Shown piece after piece: positions 34,461 through 45,712 of a stretch of DNA of 64,000 bases. The DNA comes from Cladophialophora immunda (lineage: Eukaryota; Ascomycota; Eurotiomycetes; Chaetothyriales; Herpotrichiellaceae), in contig NW_015622543.1 in NCBI RefSeq assembly GCF_000835495.1, positions 5,196,619-5,260,618 of the forward strand, in the 5' to 3' direction. The notes beneath the pieces were generated by a model. That model saw nothing but the letters and a program-made list of their open reading frames with translations. It made no database searches and had not been told where the DNA came from. How positions within the stretch are numbered: the stretch's first letter is position 1; each line of letters opens with the position of its first letter. The position numbers were made by a program, and so were the translations under genes.

Positions 34461-36943
34461 GGTTTTTCTCTGGCAAAATTCGGCCGGTATACGAGGTCCC
34501 TATAAGCAACCCTGGTGTGAAAAAGATAGGGTGAGACTTGGAGCGACAGGGGGAGAGGGTCGTTTTAAACATCTCAGCAACAGAGATCTCCTCGTGGTTC
34601 TTATACCATTATATCCGAACATGATCCATCTGATGCCTCCCCTACCTGAGGTCACCCACAAGTGGGATTCGCCATATCTTGCTGACTGTCAGACGCCTGG
34701 GCCGAAGAGCGAGTCATGAAGCGGGCGGAGGATTTGAATAACAAAGATCCAAAAAGACTCGTGTCCAAGAGCATGGTGGAGGGTTCTGGTAGCCACCCCA
34801 GGAACTCGTAGCTTGCTGAGCCCTTGGTGATGTAACACTTCTCAAATTAGAGCCTTTGGTCCTTACCGACCCTGTCGTGGTGGTAATGCTACCAGGGGGT
34901 CATCGTCTGAGGAAACTCGGATCTCCACTGATCATCAGCCCACCCTTGGTCCAGCAGGTACTTTGTATCCCAGCTTGCACGGATAGTGGCGCCCTGCGGA
35001 TGGTTTGGGACTTTCCGGGCAGCGGGTTGCCTCTTGCGAAGCCTTTCGATGGCGTTCCACAGAGATCAGAGCGAACATATCCAAACAGCCGACAGGGGTG
35101 AAGAGTAGAAATGTTGAAGTCGGGCGGTTGTGGCGGCGGCCTTTGGTAAACGTATCCTAGATAGGCAACGGTTACAGATCCCACAACTGGATACCCTGCG
35201 CCACAAAACCCGCGCAGCAGCTGGGACGAGTAGATTTCGTTTGTGGGGTTGCTGAGGATCCCGGTAATTACAGCATCAGCATTTAGTCAGAAGCGAGAAC
35301 GAGGGCGGATTGCACTGCTCTGGTACGAGTAGAAGCGCCGTGGAGCCTTGTGGTCCTTGACCTTGACCGACTACCTGATATCGACGCAACGGGGGCCATG
35401 TTGGGTTCAGCTGCAGCCAATTCGGGTGCCGATGCTTGCACGGCTTCTTGTGATAGGCGACGTGTCCGTCTTGTGTCATCTTCCAACACGAGCACGGGTT
35501 CTTTGTGCCAGGACTGCGTATGGGCGACGGGGGGACCAAAGAGAGCAGCTGTTAAGCTCCATCTGCATGTGTGAGCGACCAACCGGCTTTGTGGAATCAT
35601 CATACGCCTTCCGCAGATGTCGGTATCTCGTTGCACTGGTAGGGTAGTAGGATCATATAACCGAGGAAGTGATTCCACATCCCCCCATCTCCTGTCAGCA
35701 GGAGGCTGATTCGCGCCTTAGCATCATGTAAGAAACGGCTAAGTGGCGGATAAAGAAATCCAATCGAACCGTGCGGATAGGACACAATGTGCCAACCCTT
35801 CAAAAGTGCGACGTGTCTGCATATCCGCAGGTTGTAAAGATGAAGCTGCATACATAATATCCAAAAATGACGATTCCTTGGGCCCGATGGGGTTTGCCTT
35901 GGAATCAAATGTGGTGGATGGCGTATAAGCAGTTGTGGCCATCACCAACACCACCACCATCCGCCGGCTAGGCTGAGGCATTACATGTTCCCGTCACAGC
36001 CCTATCGAGACCAGGTCAATGAGCTGAAAACAATATTCGATAGCATCGTACCCGTGTCTGGCGTCTACTGGGCTCTTCCGCCGGCGCCATCACAATGTGG
36101 CAGGACTTGTGGCGACCGTGATTCGCTGAGGATTTCTCCAGAGAAGGGCAGCATGTCAGCAATGAGATTGTTGGTGCGGGTGGTTCTAGTACTTGCACCC
36201 GTAATACTACTACGGAGTCTTCTCGGGCACCTTAGAGGAAACATGTAGCCACTCCCTCGAGCCGAGCTGCAGGCTGAATGATGGCGCTGACCTGGGATAA
36301 GCGAGCGGTAAAAACAACCATAGGCCTATGAAGACCAGAGTTAGCGTTTTGGAAATAATGTAGAGACTGCTTATTGGGGAGAGGCGATTGGGACACAGCC
36401 TCGTAAGGCTGGCCACTCGGCTTTCTCTTTATGGTCATCCTCCTACAAAGACAGGCGATGGAAGTCGGCCCTCTTGCCGATGGCTGATCGGAATAAAAAG
36501 GAAGGGCTCCCCTTGATTTTATCATTTGTAAGAGAATGGCCTTCCCTAAGCAGAAAGATTCTAGAAACAGAGACGGTGGGTTGAAGTATTGCCCCTCTCA
36601 GGACCCGTGGCACCCCTCTACGCCTCCCGTTTACTCCAAAACAATCGATAAACGGTTCAATTACCCCAATTTCCTGCTTCGGTCCAACGTGCAAACATGC
36701 AAATTGAGGTGATCCGCGAATTAAATCGTGCCGGAAATCTACTGGCCTGACTCTAGAGACACATGGGGGAATTCTAACACTGGGAATTTCTGCATCTTTA
36801 TACGTTGACTAAGTTGTCCTATACCACTGATAGAGAAACCGCAATTTGTCTGTTTATTTGCTGGGCCTTCGTCGGTAAGCGGCGACTTCTCGACTCTCTC
36901 CACAATCCACCACAAGCTGGGTGGCGGCGACAACGGTGCAAAC
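34461..36943. other. 2.5-kb gene-free spacer, possible gene relics
   Basis: Only short interrupted frames. One plus-strand frame at about 35287-35574 contains VVLDLDRLPDIDATG, which resembles the core strand-helix of STAS domains from sulfate permeases, but neither membrane segments nor a complete domain can be traced around it. The rest shows no recognisable features. Confidence 0.5.
35287..35574 (+). pseudogene. Weak STAS-domain-like relic
   Basis: An open stretch after a TAG reads ALVRVEAPWSLVVLDLDRLPDIDATGAML and then loses resemblance. The VVLDL...PDIDATG pattern is the hallmark of STAS domains in SulP transporters. Length and lack of a start suggest decay or chance similarity. I hold this weakly. 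Confidence 0.15.
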
Positions 36944-38015
36944 ATGGACTTATCCAAGATCTCGGGCCTTGGGTTCGTGGGATTAGGGGCCATGGGGCTT
37001 CCCATGGCCGGCCACCTTGCTGCGAAGCTGCCCTCCAACGTCCACATATATGCCTACGACATCAACCAATCAAGCGTGGACCAGCTGCACCACGACTACC
37101 CGGAGAGAGTGACAAAATGCTCGGGCGCGAAGGAGGTGGCCGATAAATCAGTAATCGACCCCTTTCCTCACCCATCGGGTCAACAGGGGCATTGTGTTTG
37201 CTGACGCGCAGGTGTGATCACCCACCCAGGATGTTATTCTGACCATGCTTCCCGAGGGCAAACACGTCCGCTCCGTGTACATGGAGGGGGCCGCCGGCAC
37301 GACCATCTGTTCCAGCGACGTCTCTGGGAAGCTGCTGATCGACTGCTCGACCATCGACACGGCCAGCAGCCTGGCGGTGAAGGACTACGTCAACCGGCAG
37401 TTCCCCACGACGGCCTTCTACGACGCCCCCGTCAGCGGCGGCGTGGTGGGCGCGCAAAAGGGCACGATCGCCTTCTTCCTCGGCTGCGACGGCGCGGACC
37501 CCAACCTGCCCCAACTCACCCGCCTGCTGCAGCTGATGGGCAAGGACGTGATCCCCTGCGGCGGCCCGTCCAAGGGCCTCGCGGCCAAGCTGTCCAACAA
37601 CTACCTGTCCGGCATCATCGCCATTGCCGTCTCCGAGGCCATGGACATGGGCATGCGCTCGGGGCTGGACCCGCGCGTGCTGGCCAAGGTCTACGCCGCG
37701 GGCACGGCGCAGAACACCATCTGCGACCGCTTCTGCCCCGTGCCCGGCGTGTACGCGGAAGCGCCGTCGTCCAAGGGCTACACCAACGGGTTCAAGGTGC
37801 AGTTGATGCGCAAGGACTTCTCGCTCGCCCTGGAGATGGCCAAGCGGGTCGGGGCCACCAATGTCCTGGGCGAGGCTGGCCTGGCCACGTACGACGGCGC
37901 CAGCAAAGACCCCCGGTGCATGGATCTAGACTCGAGAGTGGTCTACCGATACCTGGGGGGCAACGAGGATTGGCAAAAGGACGCCGACGAGGCTACGGCC
38001 AGCAAACTGACATAA
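36944..38015 (+). CDS. 3-hydroxyisobutyrate dehydrogenase-like NAD(P)-dependent beta-hydroxyacid dehydrogenase
   Basis: Oxidises a beta-hydroxy acid (3-hydroxyisobutyrate in valine breakdown for the canonical enzyme) with NAD(P). Exons 36944-37150 and 37230-38015 give 330 residues. The first exon holds the dinucleotide-binding motif GLGFVGLGAMGLPMAGHLA. The second has the substrate-binding block DAPVSGGVVGAQKGTIAF and the catalytic lysine motif GLAAKLSNNYL. The 79-nt intron uses acceptor CCCAG at 37229; an earlier CAG at 37211 would give an immediate TGA. The C-terminal helix ends in NEDWQKDADEATASKLT. Fungi carry several paralogues, so valine catabolism is not certain; proximity to a P450 and a CMD-family gene allows a role in aromatic or xenobiotic catabolism. 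Confidence 0.9.
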
Positions 38016-38464
38016 TAAAACATTGCAACGGATCTAGAATAGAGGGGGGAAAGACACCATGCAAATCTTCACCCCAGTAGTGGCCTTAGAGCACCCTAGC
38101 GAGCTAGAAATCGGGATCTCTGCTACCTCCAATTGAGACTGTTCCAATTACTCTCTCCCTTCTCAAACGTCTTCTCCCGAAACAAAGCCTTGCACGCGTG
38201 GCACGCCACTGTTAACCGGAGCCTCGGGGGAATCCCTCGCAATTGGAGAAAGTTGGAGAAAACCCATCACCATCACAAGAGGCCGTGCGGAGCAATGAAA
38301 CCAAACGAGGCCCCGATAGCGGAGTGTCGAGGGATTGGGTGGTGGTGGATCGTTGGAGGGGTAAAATAACAAAGGGAATAAGAATGTGTCGTAGGATGGA
38401 GAGAGGGGAGGGGGCGTTTCTTTCTCGTTCCTCTTCGGTAAGGAAAGCAAGAGAATTTGTCGGG

Positions 38465-38484
38465 CAGTCAGTCAGTCAGTCAGT
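38465..38484 (+). repeat. CAGT tetranucleotide microsatellite
   Basis: Five tandem CAGT units in the leader region upstream of the CMD-family gene. Confidence 0.9.
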
Positions 38485-38576
38485 CCCGCTTGTCCTCGTT
38501 CGAAGCGGTTTGTGGCCTTTTCTCCAACTGAGACGGCAATAAAGAGTCAGATCTGACGGAGAGAACGAGAGAGGAA

Positions 38577-38597
38577 ACAGAGACAGAGACAGAGACA
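38577..38597 (+). repeat. ACAGAG hexanucleotide repeat
   Basis: Three and a half ACAGAG units in a purine-rich tract about 160 nt before the CMD-family start codon. Confidence 0.8.
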
Positions 38598-38752
38598 CGG
38601 AACAGAAAGAGAGTGAGACAGAGTAAAAGAAACCTGCGGCAGACAAATACTCGCCGGACACGAAGAATCAAGAGCCCCAGCATCACCAACAACACCATCA
38701 CCTAGACAAACCAGTCACACACACACACTTCCTCCCCCATCCCATCCCAAAC

Positions 38753-39235
38753 ATGTCTTCCTCCAACACCAACGCCCCCACGTCGAGCGTCGACCCGGCC
38801 CTGCGCCCGTTCCACGAGCAGCTCTTCAACGCCGGGCTGAACGTGCGGCGGGCCGTGGTGGGCGACGCGTACGTGGACCGCGCGCTGGAAAACGGGTCGA
38901 CCGAGTTCTCGCGCGTGGGCCAGGAGCTGGTGACCGAGTTCTGCTGGGGGTACGCGTGGACGCGGCCGGGGCTGTCACGCCGCGACCGCAGCCTGCTCAA
39001 CATCGGCATGCTGATGGCGCTGAACCGCGCGCCCGAGCTGGCCGTGCACGTGCGCGGCGCCCGCAACAACGGCCTCAGCGAGGAGGAGATCCGCGAGGCC
39101 ATCATCCACGCCACCACCTACTGCGGCGTGCCCGCCGGCGTCGACGCCATGAAGACCGCCGAGAAGGTCCTCAACGACATGGCCGAGAAGGGCGAGATGC
39201 CCCGCCAGCTGGGCGCGAAGAGCAAGGACGCTTAA
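38753..39235 (+). CDS. Carboxymuconolactone decarboxylase (CMD/AhpD-like) family protein
   Basis: Small all-helical protein of 160 residues, single exon. The CMD core is visible as FCWGYAWTRPGLSRRDRSLLNIGMLMALNR, then HVRGARNNGLSEEEIREAIIHATTYCGVPAGVDAM. The His and Tyr-x-Gly of the HATTYCG motif correspond to conserved active-site positions of 4-carboxymuconolactone decarboxylase. The CxxC of AhpD peroxidases is absent, so decarboxylase-type chemistry is favoured over peroxidase. The canonical enzyme acts in the protocatechuate branch of the beta-ketoadipate pathway, but most fungal members are uncharacterised. The start ATG sits in a good context (CAAACATGTCT). It converges on the bestrophin gene. 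Confidence 0.9.
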   Translation: MSSSNTNAPTSSVDPALRPFHEQLFNAGLNVRRAVVGDAYVDRALENGSTEFSRVGQELVTEFCWGYAWTRPGLSRRDRSLLNIGMLMALNRAPELAVHVRGARNNGLSEEEIREAIIHATTYCGVPAGVDAMKTAEKVLNDMAEKGEMPRQLGAKSKDA

Positions 39236-39721
39236 AAAAGGTTTGATGATGAGGGAGAGTGAGGATATAAGGCGAAGGGGCCAACTGACGAGACAAGATA
39301 CAAGGCGGATCGGTGGACCACGAACTGAAAAGATGCGGAATCTGGAGGAAGAGAACGAGCGAGCGGTCGGATGCTTGGTGATTGCTTGACACGGACAGGC
39401 ACCGTCAAAAGGGAGGAAAAGAGGGTAGAAAGAGTGTTCAGATACACAGTCCATCTATCCACCCCATCCATTACAAGACAAAATAGAAAAGACATTCCCG
39501 CTGTTCCCGGTGCCCAGCCAATCCCGCTCTATTTTCAAACTCGCCATCTCAGTGTTGTTGGTGGTTGTATGTGACAATTGCTTTTGTTGCTTCGAGCCAG
39601 ACCCTCGCTAATATGCAGCAGAAAAAAACACGACGCCCAAACGATAATCAATCTTTTGCATGACAATTTCGCCCGCTGCCAGCTTCAGCTTCCCATTCTC
39701 ATAACGATGGTCGGCTCGCCG
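39236..39721. other. Convergent 3' spacer
   Basis: About 490 bases between two stop codons, A-rich on the plus strand, consistent with 3' UTRs. Nothing else seen. Confidence 0.6.
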
Positions 39722-41182
39722 TTACACTGCGTCGGCCGCCATGATGTCCCGGTTCTTGCTCTCCTCAGGGCTCGCCCGCGTGTCCATCGAGTCGTTCGTG
39801 CTCTCAACCTGGGCCTTTGCGCGCTCAAAGTCCACCGACGTCGCCGCCGTCGTGGCCTTGGCTCGCAGGGCGCCCCGGATCTCCGCCACGGAGCGGTCGT
39901 GCCACAGGTCGTAGTCGCTCATGCTCAGCGGAAAGAGGACCTTGTTGCGCGCCGTGGCGATGAAGTTGGCGGTCGTCGGCGCGGGCATGCTGGTGAGCAC
40001 GTCGATGTCGGACGCCAGCTCGCGGCAGTACGCGTCCAGCGGCAGGTCGTTGACGTCCACGCCGAAGGGATTCTCGATCTCGTACCCGATGGCCGCGAGA
40101 CCCAGGATGATGTACGCGGCCAGCACCACGCCGAAGATGGTCACCCACCCCAGCGTGCTGTAGATCTGGAACGGCAGCGTCAGGATGTACACCCAGGTGA
40201 TCTGCGAGATGGAGATAGAGTACGCGATGGGCACCGGCGTGTTCAGCACTCTCTCCGTGCCCGTCAGGATGTCGGCGAGCTGCATGATGCTGTTCATCGC
40301 GTTGGCCTGGTGGATGGGCAGAGTCAGCTGCCCGTTGCTGCACACCTCGTCCAGGTACGCGCCCAGGAAGTTGAGGATCTCGAGCGGCAGGTTGCCCAGG
40401 TTGTCCCGCGACCGCTTGATCAGCTTGCGCGGGTTCGACTCGGCAAACGTCACCCCCAGGTACTCGCCCGCCGCCTTCCACGAGCCCACTTTCTTGGGCT
40501 GCAGCTTGCTCTGGTCGGCCTCGCTGGCGAGAGTGTGCAGATTTCCGATCAGCGGCTGCAGGTCCGGGTAGTCGGTGGACGGCTCGAACCGGAGTCGGTG
40601 CTTCAGTGCCACGGCAAAGGCATTGATGAGGTTCAGGGCTGTCAGTTTACCGAGCAGGTCCGCCTTCTCTTGTCCCTCGTCCGAGCCCTGCCGTTCTTTG
40701 GTGTGTATCCAGACGATTCTAGCCAGGTTCCTCGACGTCACGATCAACTGTGCCCAGTATTTCCGTCCCTCGCTGTACCTTTCATACGCCGTCGTCGACC
40801 GGAACGACAACGCCAAACTGACCACGAAACCGGTGATGGTGAGGAGGACCGAGTTGAAGACCAGCTCGTAGACGAATTTGTTGATGCAGGTGAACAACGT
40901 CGCCCAGCCTGCGACGAATAACAGCGGAAGGATCATCTTGGGCAGCACACTCCCGTGCAGACGCAAGAAGAAGGGCCATTTGGAATGATGGTTCATGTCC
41001 CGGGGACCGACAAACAAGTCTTCAATGTCGAGCGAGGTGTGTGTCGGGGCTCGGAGGGCCAGTGGTTTGAAGTCGACGACTCGCCCAGGAGAGGGGAGCA
41101 GGTTCGGGTTGTTGGAAGAGGTCGAGGACCCGAAGTCGGTGACCTCCAATTTGAGGTTCTTGTTTCCCTCCATATTGGTCAT
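39722..41182 (-). CDS. Bestrophin/RFP-TM family anion channel-like membrane protein (UPF0187)
   Basis: Predicted chloride-type channel of the bestrophin family, 486 residues, single exon. The frame is open 18 codons further to a GTG; the first ATG is at 41182 (MTNMEGNKNLKLEV), with a second at 41173. After a polar N-terminus come membrane segments ILPLLFVAGWATLFTCI and VLLTITGFVVSLALSF followed by the family signature FRSTTAYERYSEGRKYW. The C-terminal half has two more hydrophobic segments (ITWVYILTLPFQIYS; VTIFGVVLAAYIILGLAAIGYEIENPFG), the last with the conserved IENPFG(V)D turn and DLPLD(AYC). The tail is charged and probably cytosolic. Fungal members are little studied; location and ion selectivity are unknown. 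Confidence 0.88.
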   Translation of the reverse strand: MTNMEGNKNLKLEVTDFGSSTSSNNPNLLPSPGRVVDFKPLALRAPTHTSLDIEDLFVGPRDMNHHSKWPFFLRLHGSVLPKMILPLLFVAGWATLFTCINKFVYELVFNSVLLTITGFVVSLALSFRSTTAYERYSEGRKYWAQLIVTSRNLARIVWIHTKERQGSDEGQEKADLLGKLTALNLINAFAVALKHRLRFEPSTDYPDLQPLIGNLHTLASEADQSKLQPKKVGSWKAAGEYLGVTFAESNPRKLIKRSRDNLGNLPLEILNFLGAYLDEVCSNGQLTLPIHQANAMNSIMQLADILTGTERVLNTPVPIAYSISISQITWVYILTLPFQIYSTLGWVTIFGVVLAAYIILGLAAIGYEIENPFGVDVNDLPLDAYCRELASDIDVLTSMPAPTTANFIATARNKVLFPLSMSDYDLWHDRSVAEIRGALRAKATTAATSVDFERAKAQVESTNDSMDTRASPEESKNRDIMAADAV

Positions 41183-42457
41183 GCTGAAAGATCCAATGGT
41201 TGTGAACGGGGATGCTCTGTATGGAATTATAGCCACTAGGGCTCAGGCTCGATGGCACTGCGTTCGTAAGTGTTAAGGTAATTTAAATTCGGTGATCAAC
41301 ACCCATATGAGGACAGAACAGAACACAACAGGAGCAACGAAGGTGGGATAGCAGGTTGAACGGGTTTGCTCAAGGGGAGAAAGAGGACTTTTGAAGGGAC
41401 CAAAGCGCAAGAACCGGGAAGGGCGACCGTTGAGGCTGCGACACGAGGAACATGGGGTTAAGAAAAGTACGCGCTCCAGAACGCATGTCTTATGTAACTT
41501 TGGCAATCCTTCCTGGTGCTTACTCCGTACTCGTTAGTACGGCTGAGAAATGAGTGCTCCATCGACCTAGCAGAGCATGGTCGATTTCCCTGAGAAGACC
41601 ATGGATACCCACTGGGGGCCGAGTAGGTAGCGCCATCGAGGCGTTTTGTGCTGGGTCGAGAACCGACGAAATTCGTTGCACACAACGGCCAAGGTCTTGG
41701 AGAGAGCTTGAATGCTTGGAGCTGAAACATGGCCACGGCGAATCGTGCCTTGCCAGATACAGACCCGTCCGTTGCTTCGAGCACGCAGTCTGGGTGTTCG
41801 AAACACACCGATCACACCGTTATGCATAACTGGACAACGGCCTGCATGCATGTTTCCACCTGGCGATGGCAACGCGGCCTGCCTGAAACAAAGGAGCAGG
41901 CAAGGGGCAACAGAGAGAAAAAAAAAGGACGAAAGAGGCAAGGGGTAATACTCCGTAGTTGGTCAACGGTCAGGGGCCGGACTTGGGCTGTTGTGGGTGG
42001 CGGCTCGCCTTTGCATCGTGGGACCATGCATCCGGCCCGGTTGTAGCCTCGTCTGCTCAAGTACGAGGGACCAAGCCAATGCTGGGCGCTCCCCGCAGTG
42101 GCAGCTGAATCTCTGGTAGTCGTGTGATGGGGAAGAGGGACGGGACTGGCGAGGCTCCATGGCATTGCCATCAGTCGTGGTACGACACCCAGAAGGTGTA
42201 ATTAGAAACGGAAAATGGCTTGCGCAGGCAGCTACGCCATGACAAGAGCCCAATATTCGTGTTTTATGCAGTCATCTTCTCATACCCAGGGCAATTGTCG
42301 CCCCAAGTATACAGCCAACCCTTGGAAGAGAATGTCCAACTGCAAGCCTGACATCAGACGTTATGAGTGAAAGGATTTGTTAGAAGGACACCAAGAGGGG
42401 CAATGGCCGACGAGGGATCATGATATATATATATATATATACAATAGCCATGCCGGG
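41183..42457. other. 1.3-kb spacer with AT microsatellite
   Basis: Bestrophin promoter and further sequence with only short frames. An AT dinucleotide run lies at 42423-42440. No supported gene. Confidence 0.55.
42423..42440 (+). repeat. AT dinucleotide microsatellite
   Basis: Nine tandem AT units just beyond the stop of the doubtful small gene model. Confidence 0.9.
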
Positions 42458-42938
42458 TCATCCTCTCTTCGATGATTGGGAGGGGGTGATATACTCGGTA
42501 CATATACTCGGTGTTCTTGTATACATTATATAAGGCAGCCACGACTCTTGTGCACATCTTTTCGCCAGTGAGACGGAATAGACAGACTGAATAGGCACAG
42601 TAACTGGCAAAGGATCTGCACAATTCGTCACCTCTGTCGTGCATGGGGGAACTTGGGACCGTCTGGATTGGGAGTCGAGCCCCTGGATAGTCGCAGGGAG
42701 AATGGAAAAGGGGCCCAGCGACTTTCTCGATTCGGCTGCGGAAGACGAAGCGGGTGGAACGGCGACTCCGGCCATTGTTGTTGCTATTTGGTGACTTTGT
42801 GCTCAATGCACCCATCCTGGACTCACCAATAACTGTGAGGCGAGGAACAAACAAGGATGATGATGAGGATGAGGATGACGGGCCGTTGAACTTGCCCTTT
42901 TCAGGTTTGCCCGAACGACAACTCGACATCTTACTCAT
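42458..42938 (-). CDS. Doubtful small hypothetical protein (two exons)
   Basis: A model rather than a recognised gene. Exons 42938-42827 and 42735-42458 give 129 residues in frame. The 91-nt intron has donor GTGAGT and a pyrimidine-rich acceptor CTTCCGCAG. The product starts MSKMSSCRSGKPEKGKF, has a run of eight Ser, and continues without a known domain or membrane segment. It is divergent from the GT25 gene 198 nt away, so it could equally be antisense leader sequence. I do not assign a function. Confidence 0.2.
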
Positions 42939-43136
42939 ACCACTGTAATTGTCACTGTCCATCCTCACCAGCGCTGCAGGCAGGCCACTCTCGTTTTATG
43001 AGGCGAATATCGAATATCGACACTGTCACTCGCTCGGGGGTGACACATTCTTTCGTGATTCTCAATCAGGCTATGTCCTCACTCACCCTCCTCCGCCGAC
43101 CCGTCCTTCGCTTTTGGTCCCCCTTGTGACACCGCC

Positions 43137-44433
43137 ATGCTCCTCGCTGCGCCCACGCGGCTCAACTTTATCGTCGTCGGACTCGTCATTACCGCATTCA
43201 TCCTCTTCTATAGCTCCTTTCGGTCTCCCAGCCTGGAAGAGCAAGATGTCTTTGATGCCGCAGAAGCAGACGCCATTCCCACCCTCCTCGAGGCGTCCCT
43301 GGCGCATTCCCCAGTCCAAACTACCCATGCCGATGAGGTAACCCATCGAATTCAACCGGACGATTTCGCCTCTCGAGTGCAGAACGAGACGCTGGGCTTC
43401 CAAGAGGTATACATGATATCATTACCGGGAAGGACGGATAAGCAAGATGCGTTTGCCATGCAAGCCGCCTTCTCCGAAATTTCTTATAAACAGGTGGACG
43501 GAGTCTATGGCCACGAGGTTCCTGTGAAGGCGCTACCCCACGTATGTTGGACGGAAATAAACACGCTGAATAAATGCTAAACCCAAGCAGACTATGGGCC
43601 AAAGTTCCAATGTCATCGGATGTTGGCGCGCGCATGTGAATGTCTACCAGAGAATGGTGCACGAAAAGGTCTCGTCAGCATTGATTTTCGAAGATGACGC
43701 TGATTGGGACGTCTCTTTCAAAGAGCAACTGGTTCAGTTCGCGCGAGGCTCGAGGTTCATCACCAACACTTCCGAGGATGCATTCTCCCACTCTCCGTAT
43801 GGGCATGATTGGGACATATTGTGGATTGGACACTGCGGCACCTGGGTCCTTCCGGACGACAACCGCCGATTCTTCGTCATCCCAGACGACTTCACCGTCC
43901 AACCTCCCGAGGCCCGCGCCGATAACGTCGACCAGCCCGATATGAGTCACTGGGAAAGCGGTCCTCATGGCGACAATCGGACGAGAATCGTTTTCCACTC
44001 GGAGGGAGGGGTCTGCACAGCGTCATACGCGATCTCTCAAAAAGGCGCCCGGAAGGCTCTATATTATCTCTCCATGGTGCCATACAACAGTCCGGTCGAC
44101 TGGGGATTGGCCAATCTTTGCAAGAACAAAGAATACGAATTCACCTGCGTATCACCATGGCCGCAACTCGTTGGGGTCTCTCGACCCACGGCGAACACGG
44201 CCAAATGGAGCGACATCGGATATGGTCCAGACTCGGAGAGAGTGGTCGAGCAAGGTAGCTCACTGCATTTGGTCTATCCTACCCGGCAGAACATCCCCAA
44301 TTTTCTCCACGGGAAAACGACATTCCACAGTCAGTATCCCGATATTGCACCACCAATGAGCATCAAAGAGATTGGAAAGGCGGTCGGTCACATTGAAATC
44401 CTGGAACCTCAGAATCTGCCCGACCAGGGATGA
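43137..44433 (+). CDS. Glycosyltransferase family 25 (LPS-type galactosyltransferase-like), type II membrane protein
   Basis: Predicted Golgi or ER glycosyltransferase of 415 residues. Exons 43137-43541 and 43591-44433 flank a 49-nt intron with a GCTAAAC branch. A single N-terminal signal anchor (about 8-27, LNFIVVGLVITAFILFYSSF) is followed by a short stem. The catalytic domain begins at EVYMISLPGRTDKQDAF, typical of GT25. It contains SSNVIGCWRAHVNVYQRMVHE, the DXD-like metal/nucleotide site FEDDADWD and the late block GGVCTASYAISQKGARKALYYL. The acceptor sugar and donor are not known; GT25 members include galactosyl- and glucosyltransferases. The next gene on the same strand is also a Golgi-type glycosyltransferase. 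Confidence 0.87.
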
Positions 44434-45712
44434 AATGTTGGAGTGATTGCGCTTCGGCCTCGCTCACATGAAGGCAGCCGCACCCCAACTCTGTCGCTCC
44501 AGTCTACAACGTCCCGATCTTGAAGTCGGTGGTGACGGATGTCTCACGAAGCAGCTCCGCCTAATCATCAGCGTGTTGTCGGGTCTACGAGGTCATATGT
44601 CACGAGCGACAATTCCCCATCACCTTTTTCAAACTGGCTCTGTTCTTCAAGTCGGTGGAGCCTGTGCGAGTTCCAGAAACACGGCAAGGACCCCTGCCGC
44701 TCCCGCCTACCAGCCTCTGCTCGAGACTTGGTGTGACCCGAGCTTGAAGCGGGTCAGTCGCAGCACTGCCTGCGCCGTGATTGATCTACGCTCTGCCAGA
44801 ATCTTGGACATTCTCGGGTTGATTTGAGATTCGAAAGCCACACATTGGGTAAGGATTTGGCAGAGGAAAGAACCTTTTTGCATTTGTCTTTGGATAGTCG
44901 AGCGATACCCCTGTTGGATTAGATGCAGCAATTGATATTCTATTCTTCCGTCAGAACTACTCGTATCCCAACTTCTTCTACACCTATCCTCTCACCTTTA
45001 ACGCGTAAAGACGCGTGTGTGAATCTAGATCGGTGATGGATTGATCGATCGGTAAACACAAACTAGGCAGGATGAGTGTCTAGTCCATTCTTTGACTGGA
45101 GACTTGGCCTGATGCCCGATTTGCGAGTCCGAAAACCCCCTCGACGCAGGGATCAGGGATCAGGGAGGGACAAGTCTGTTGCGCAACCATCCCTTTTCTA
45201 CCCACGACGAAAGAACAGCACAATCTCCAATCCCAGCTTGAGATGACTCCGATCCTCTGTATCACCTGCGAGTACCTGTACCACTACCATCAGCGCGCAA
45301 GCCACCGCTCCCCCAAGTATTTCGCGGAGGCCGAGACCCTCAACCAGATTCAGTAAAATACCATGGCTATCCCACAAGCCCACACTTGCCCCTGAGCTTG
45401 TCCGACTCTGGCAAGATTAGACTTTGGTCTGAGATATGCCAGAGTCTTGGTCTCCTCCCTTGCTGGGAGCTGGTATCATTGGGAACATGTGTCATTATTG
45501 GTGAGACCGCAGTTTGCTGTCCTGGACTCCGTACCCAGCGATTTCCTTTGTCTGTGCAGTCTGATGCCTCCAACTCACTGTCGCTCATTTAGTTGACCTC
45601 GTTTGCTTGGAGAGACCTATCTCCATAGATCTGTGTGGCAGGAATACACAGACCGCCTCTCTCCTTTTCGGCCCCCTCCCTCCAATCCTTCTTTTCGGTC
45701 CTTCCTGCGGCA
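44434..45712. other. 1.28-kb spacer between two glycosyltransferase genes
   Basis: GT25 3' UTR and GT32 promoter. Only short frames without domain signal. The last 100 bases before the GT32 ATG are pyrimidine-rich, as in many fungal promoters. Confidence 0.6.

Larger units (their letters stand above)
38016..38752. other. Intergenic spacer with simple repeats
   Basis: About 740 bases: dehydrogenase 3' UTR and promoter/leader of the CMD-family gene. The last 180 bases are purine-rich, then CA- and CCCAT-rich up to the ATG. No gene supported. Confidence 0.6.

Noticed and set aside
36944..38015. Peroxisomal signal at the dehydrogenase C-terminus
   Set aside because: SKL is present but followed by Thr before the stop, so it is not a terminal PTS1.
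39578..40921. 447-codon plus-strand reading frame
   Set aside because: Antisense shadow of the bestrophin gene, Arg/Val/His-rich with no recognisable domain.
20612..41182. Classical secondary-metabolite cluster
   Set aside because: P450, transporter and regulator are present but there is no polyketide synthase, peptide synthetase, terpene or prenyl enzyme in the window.
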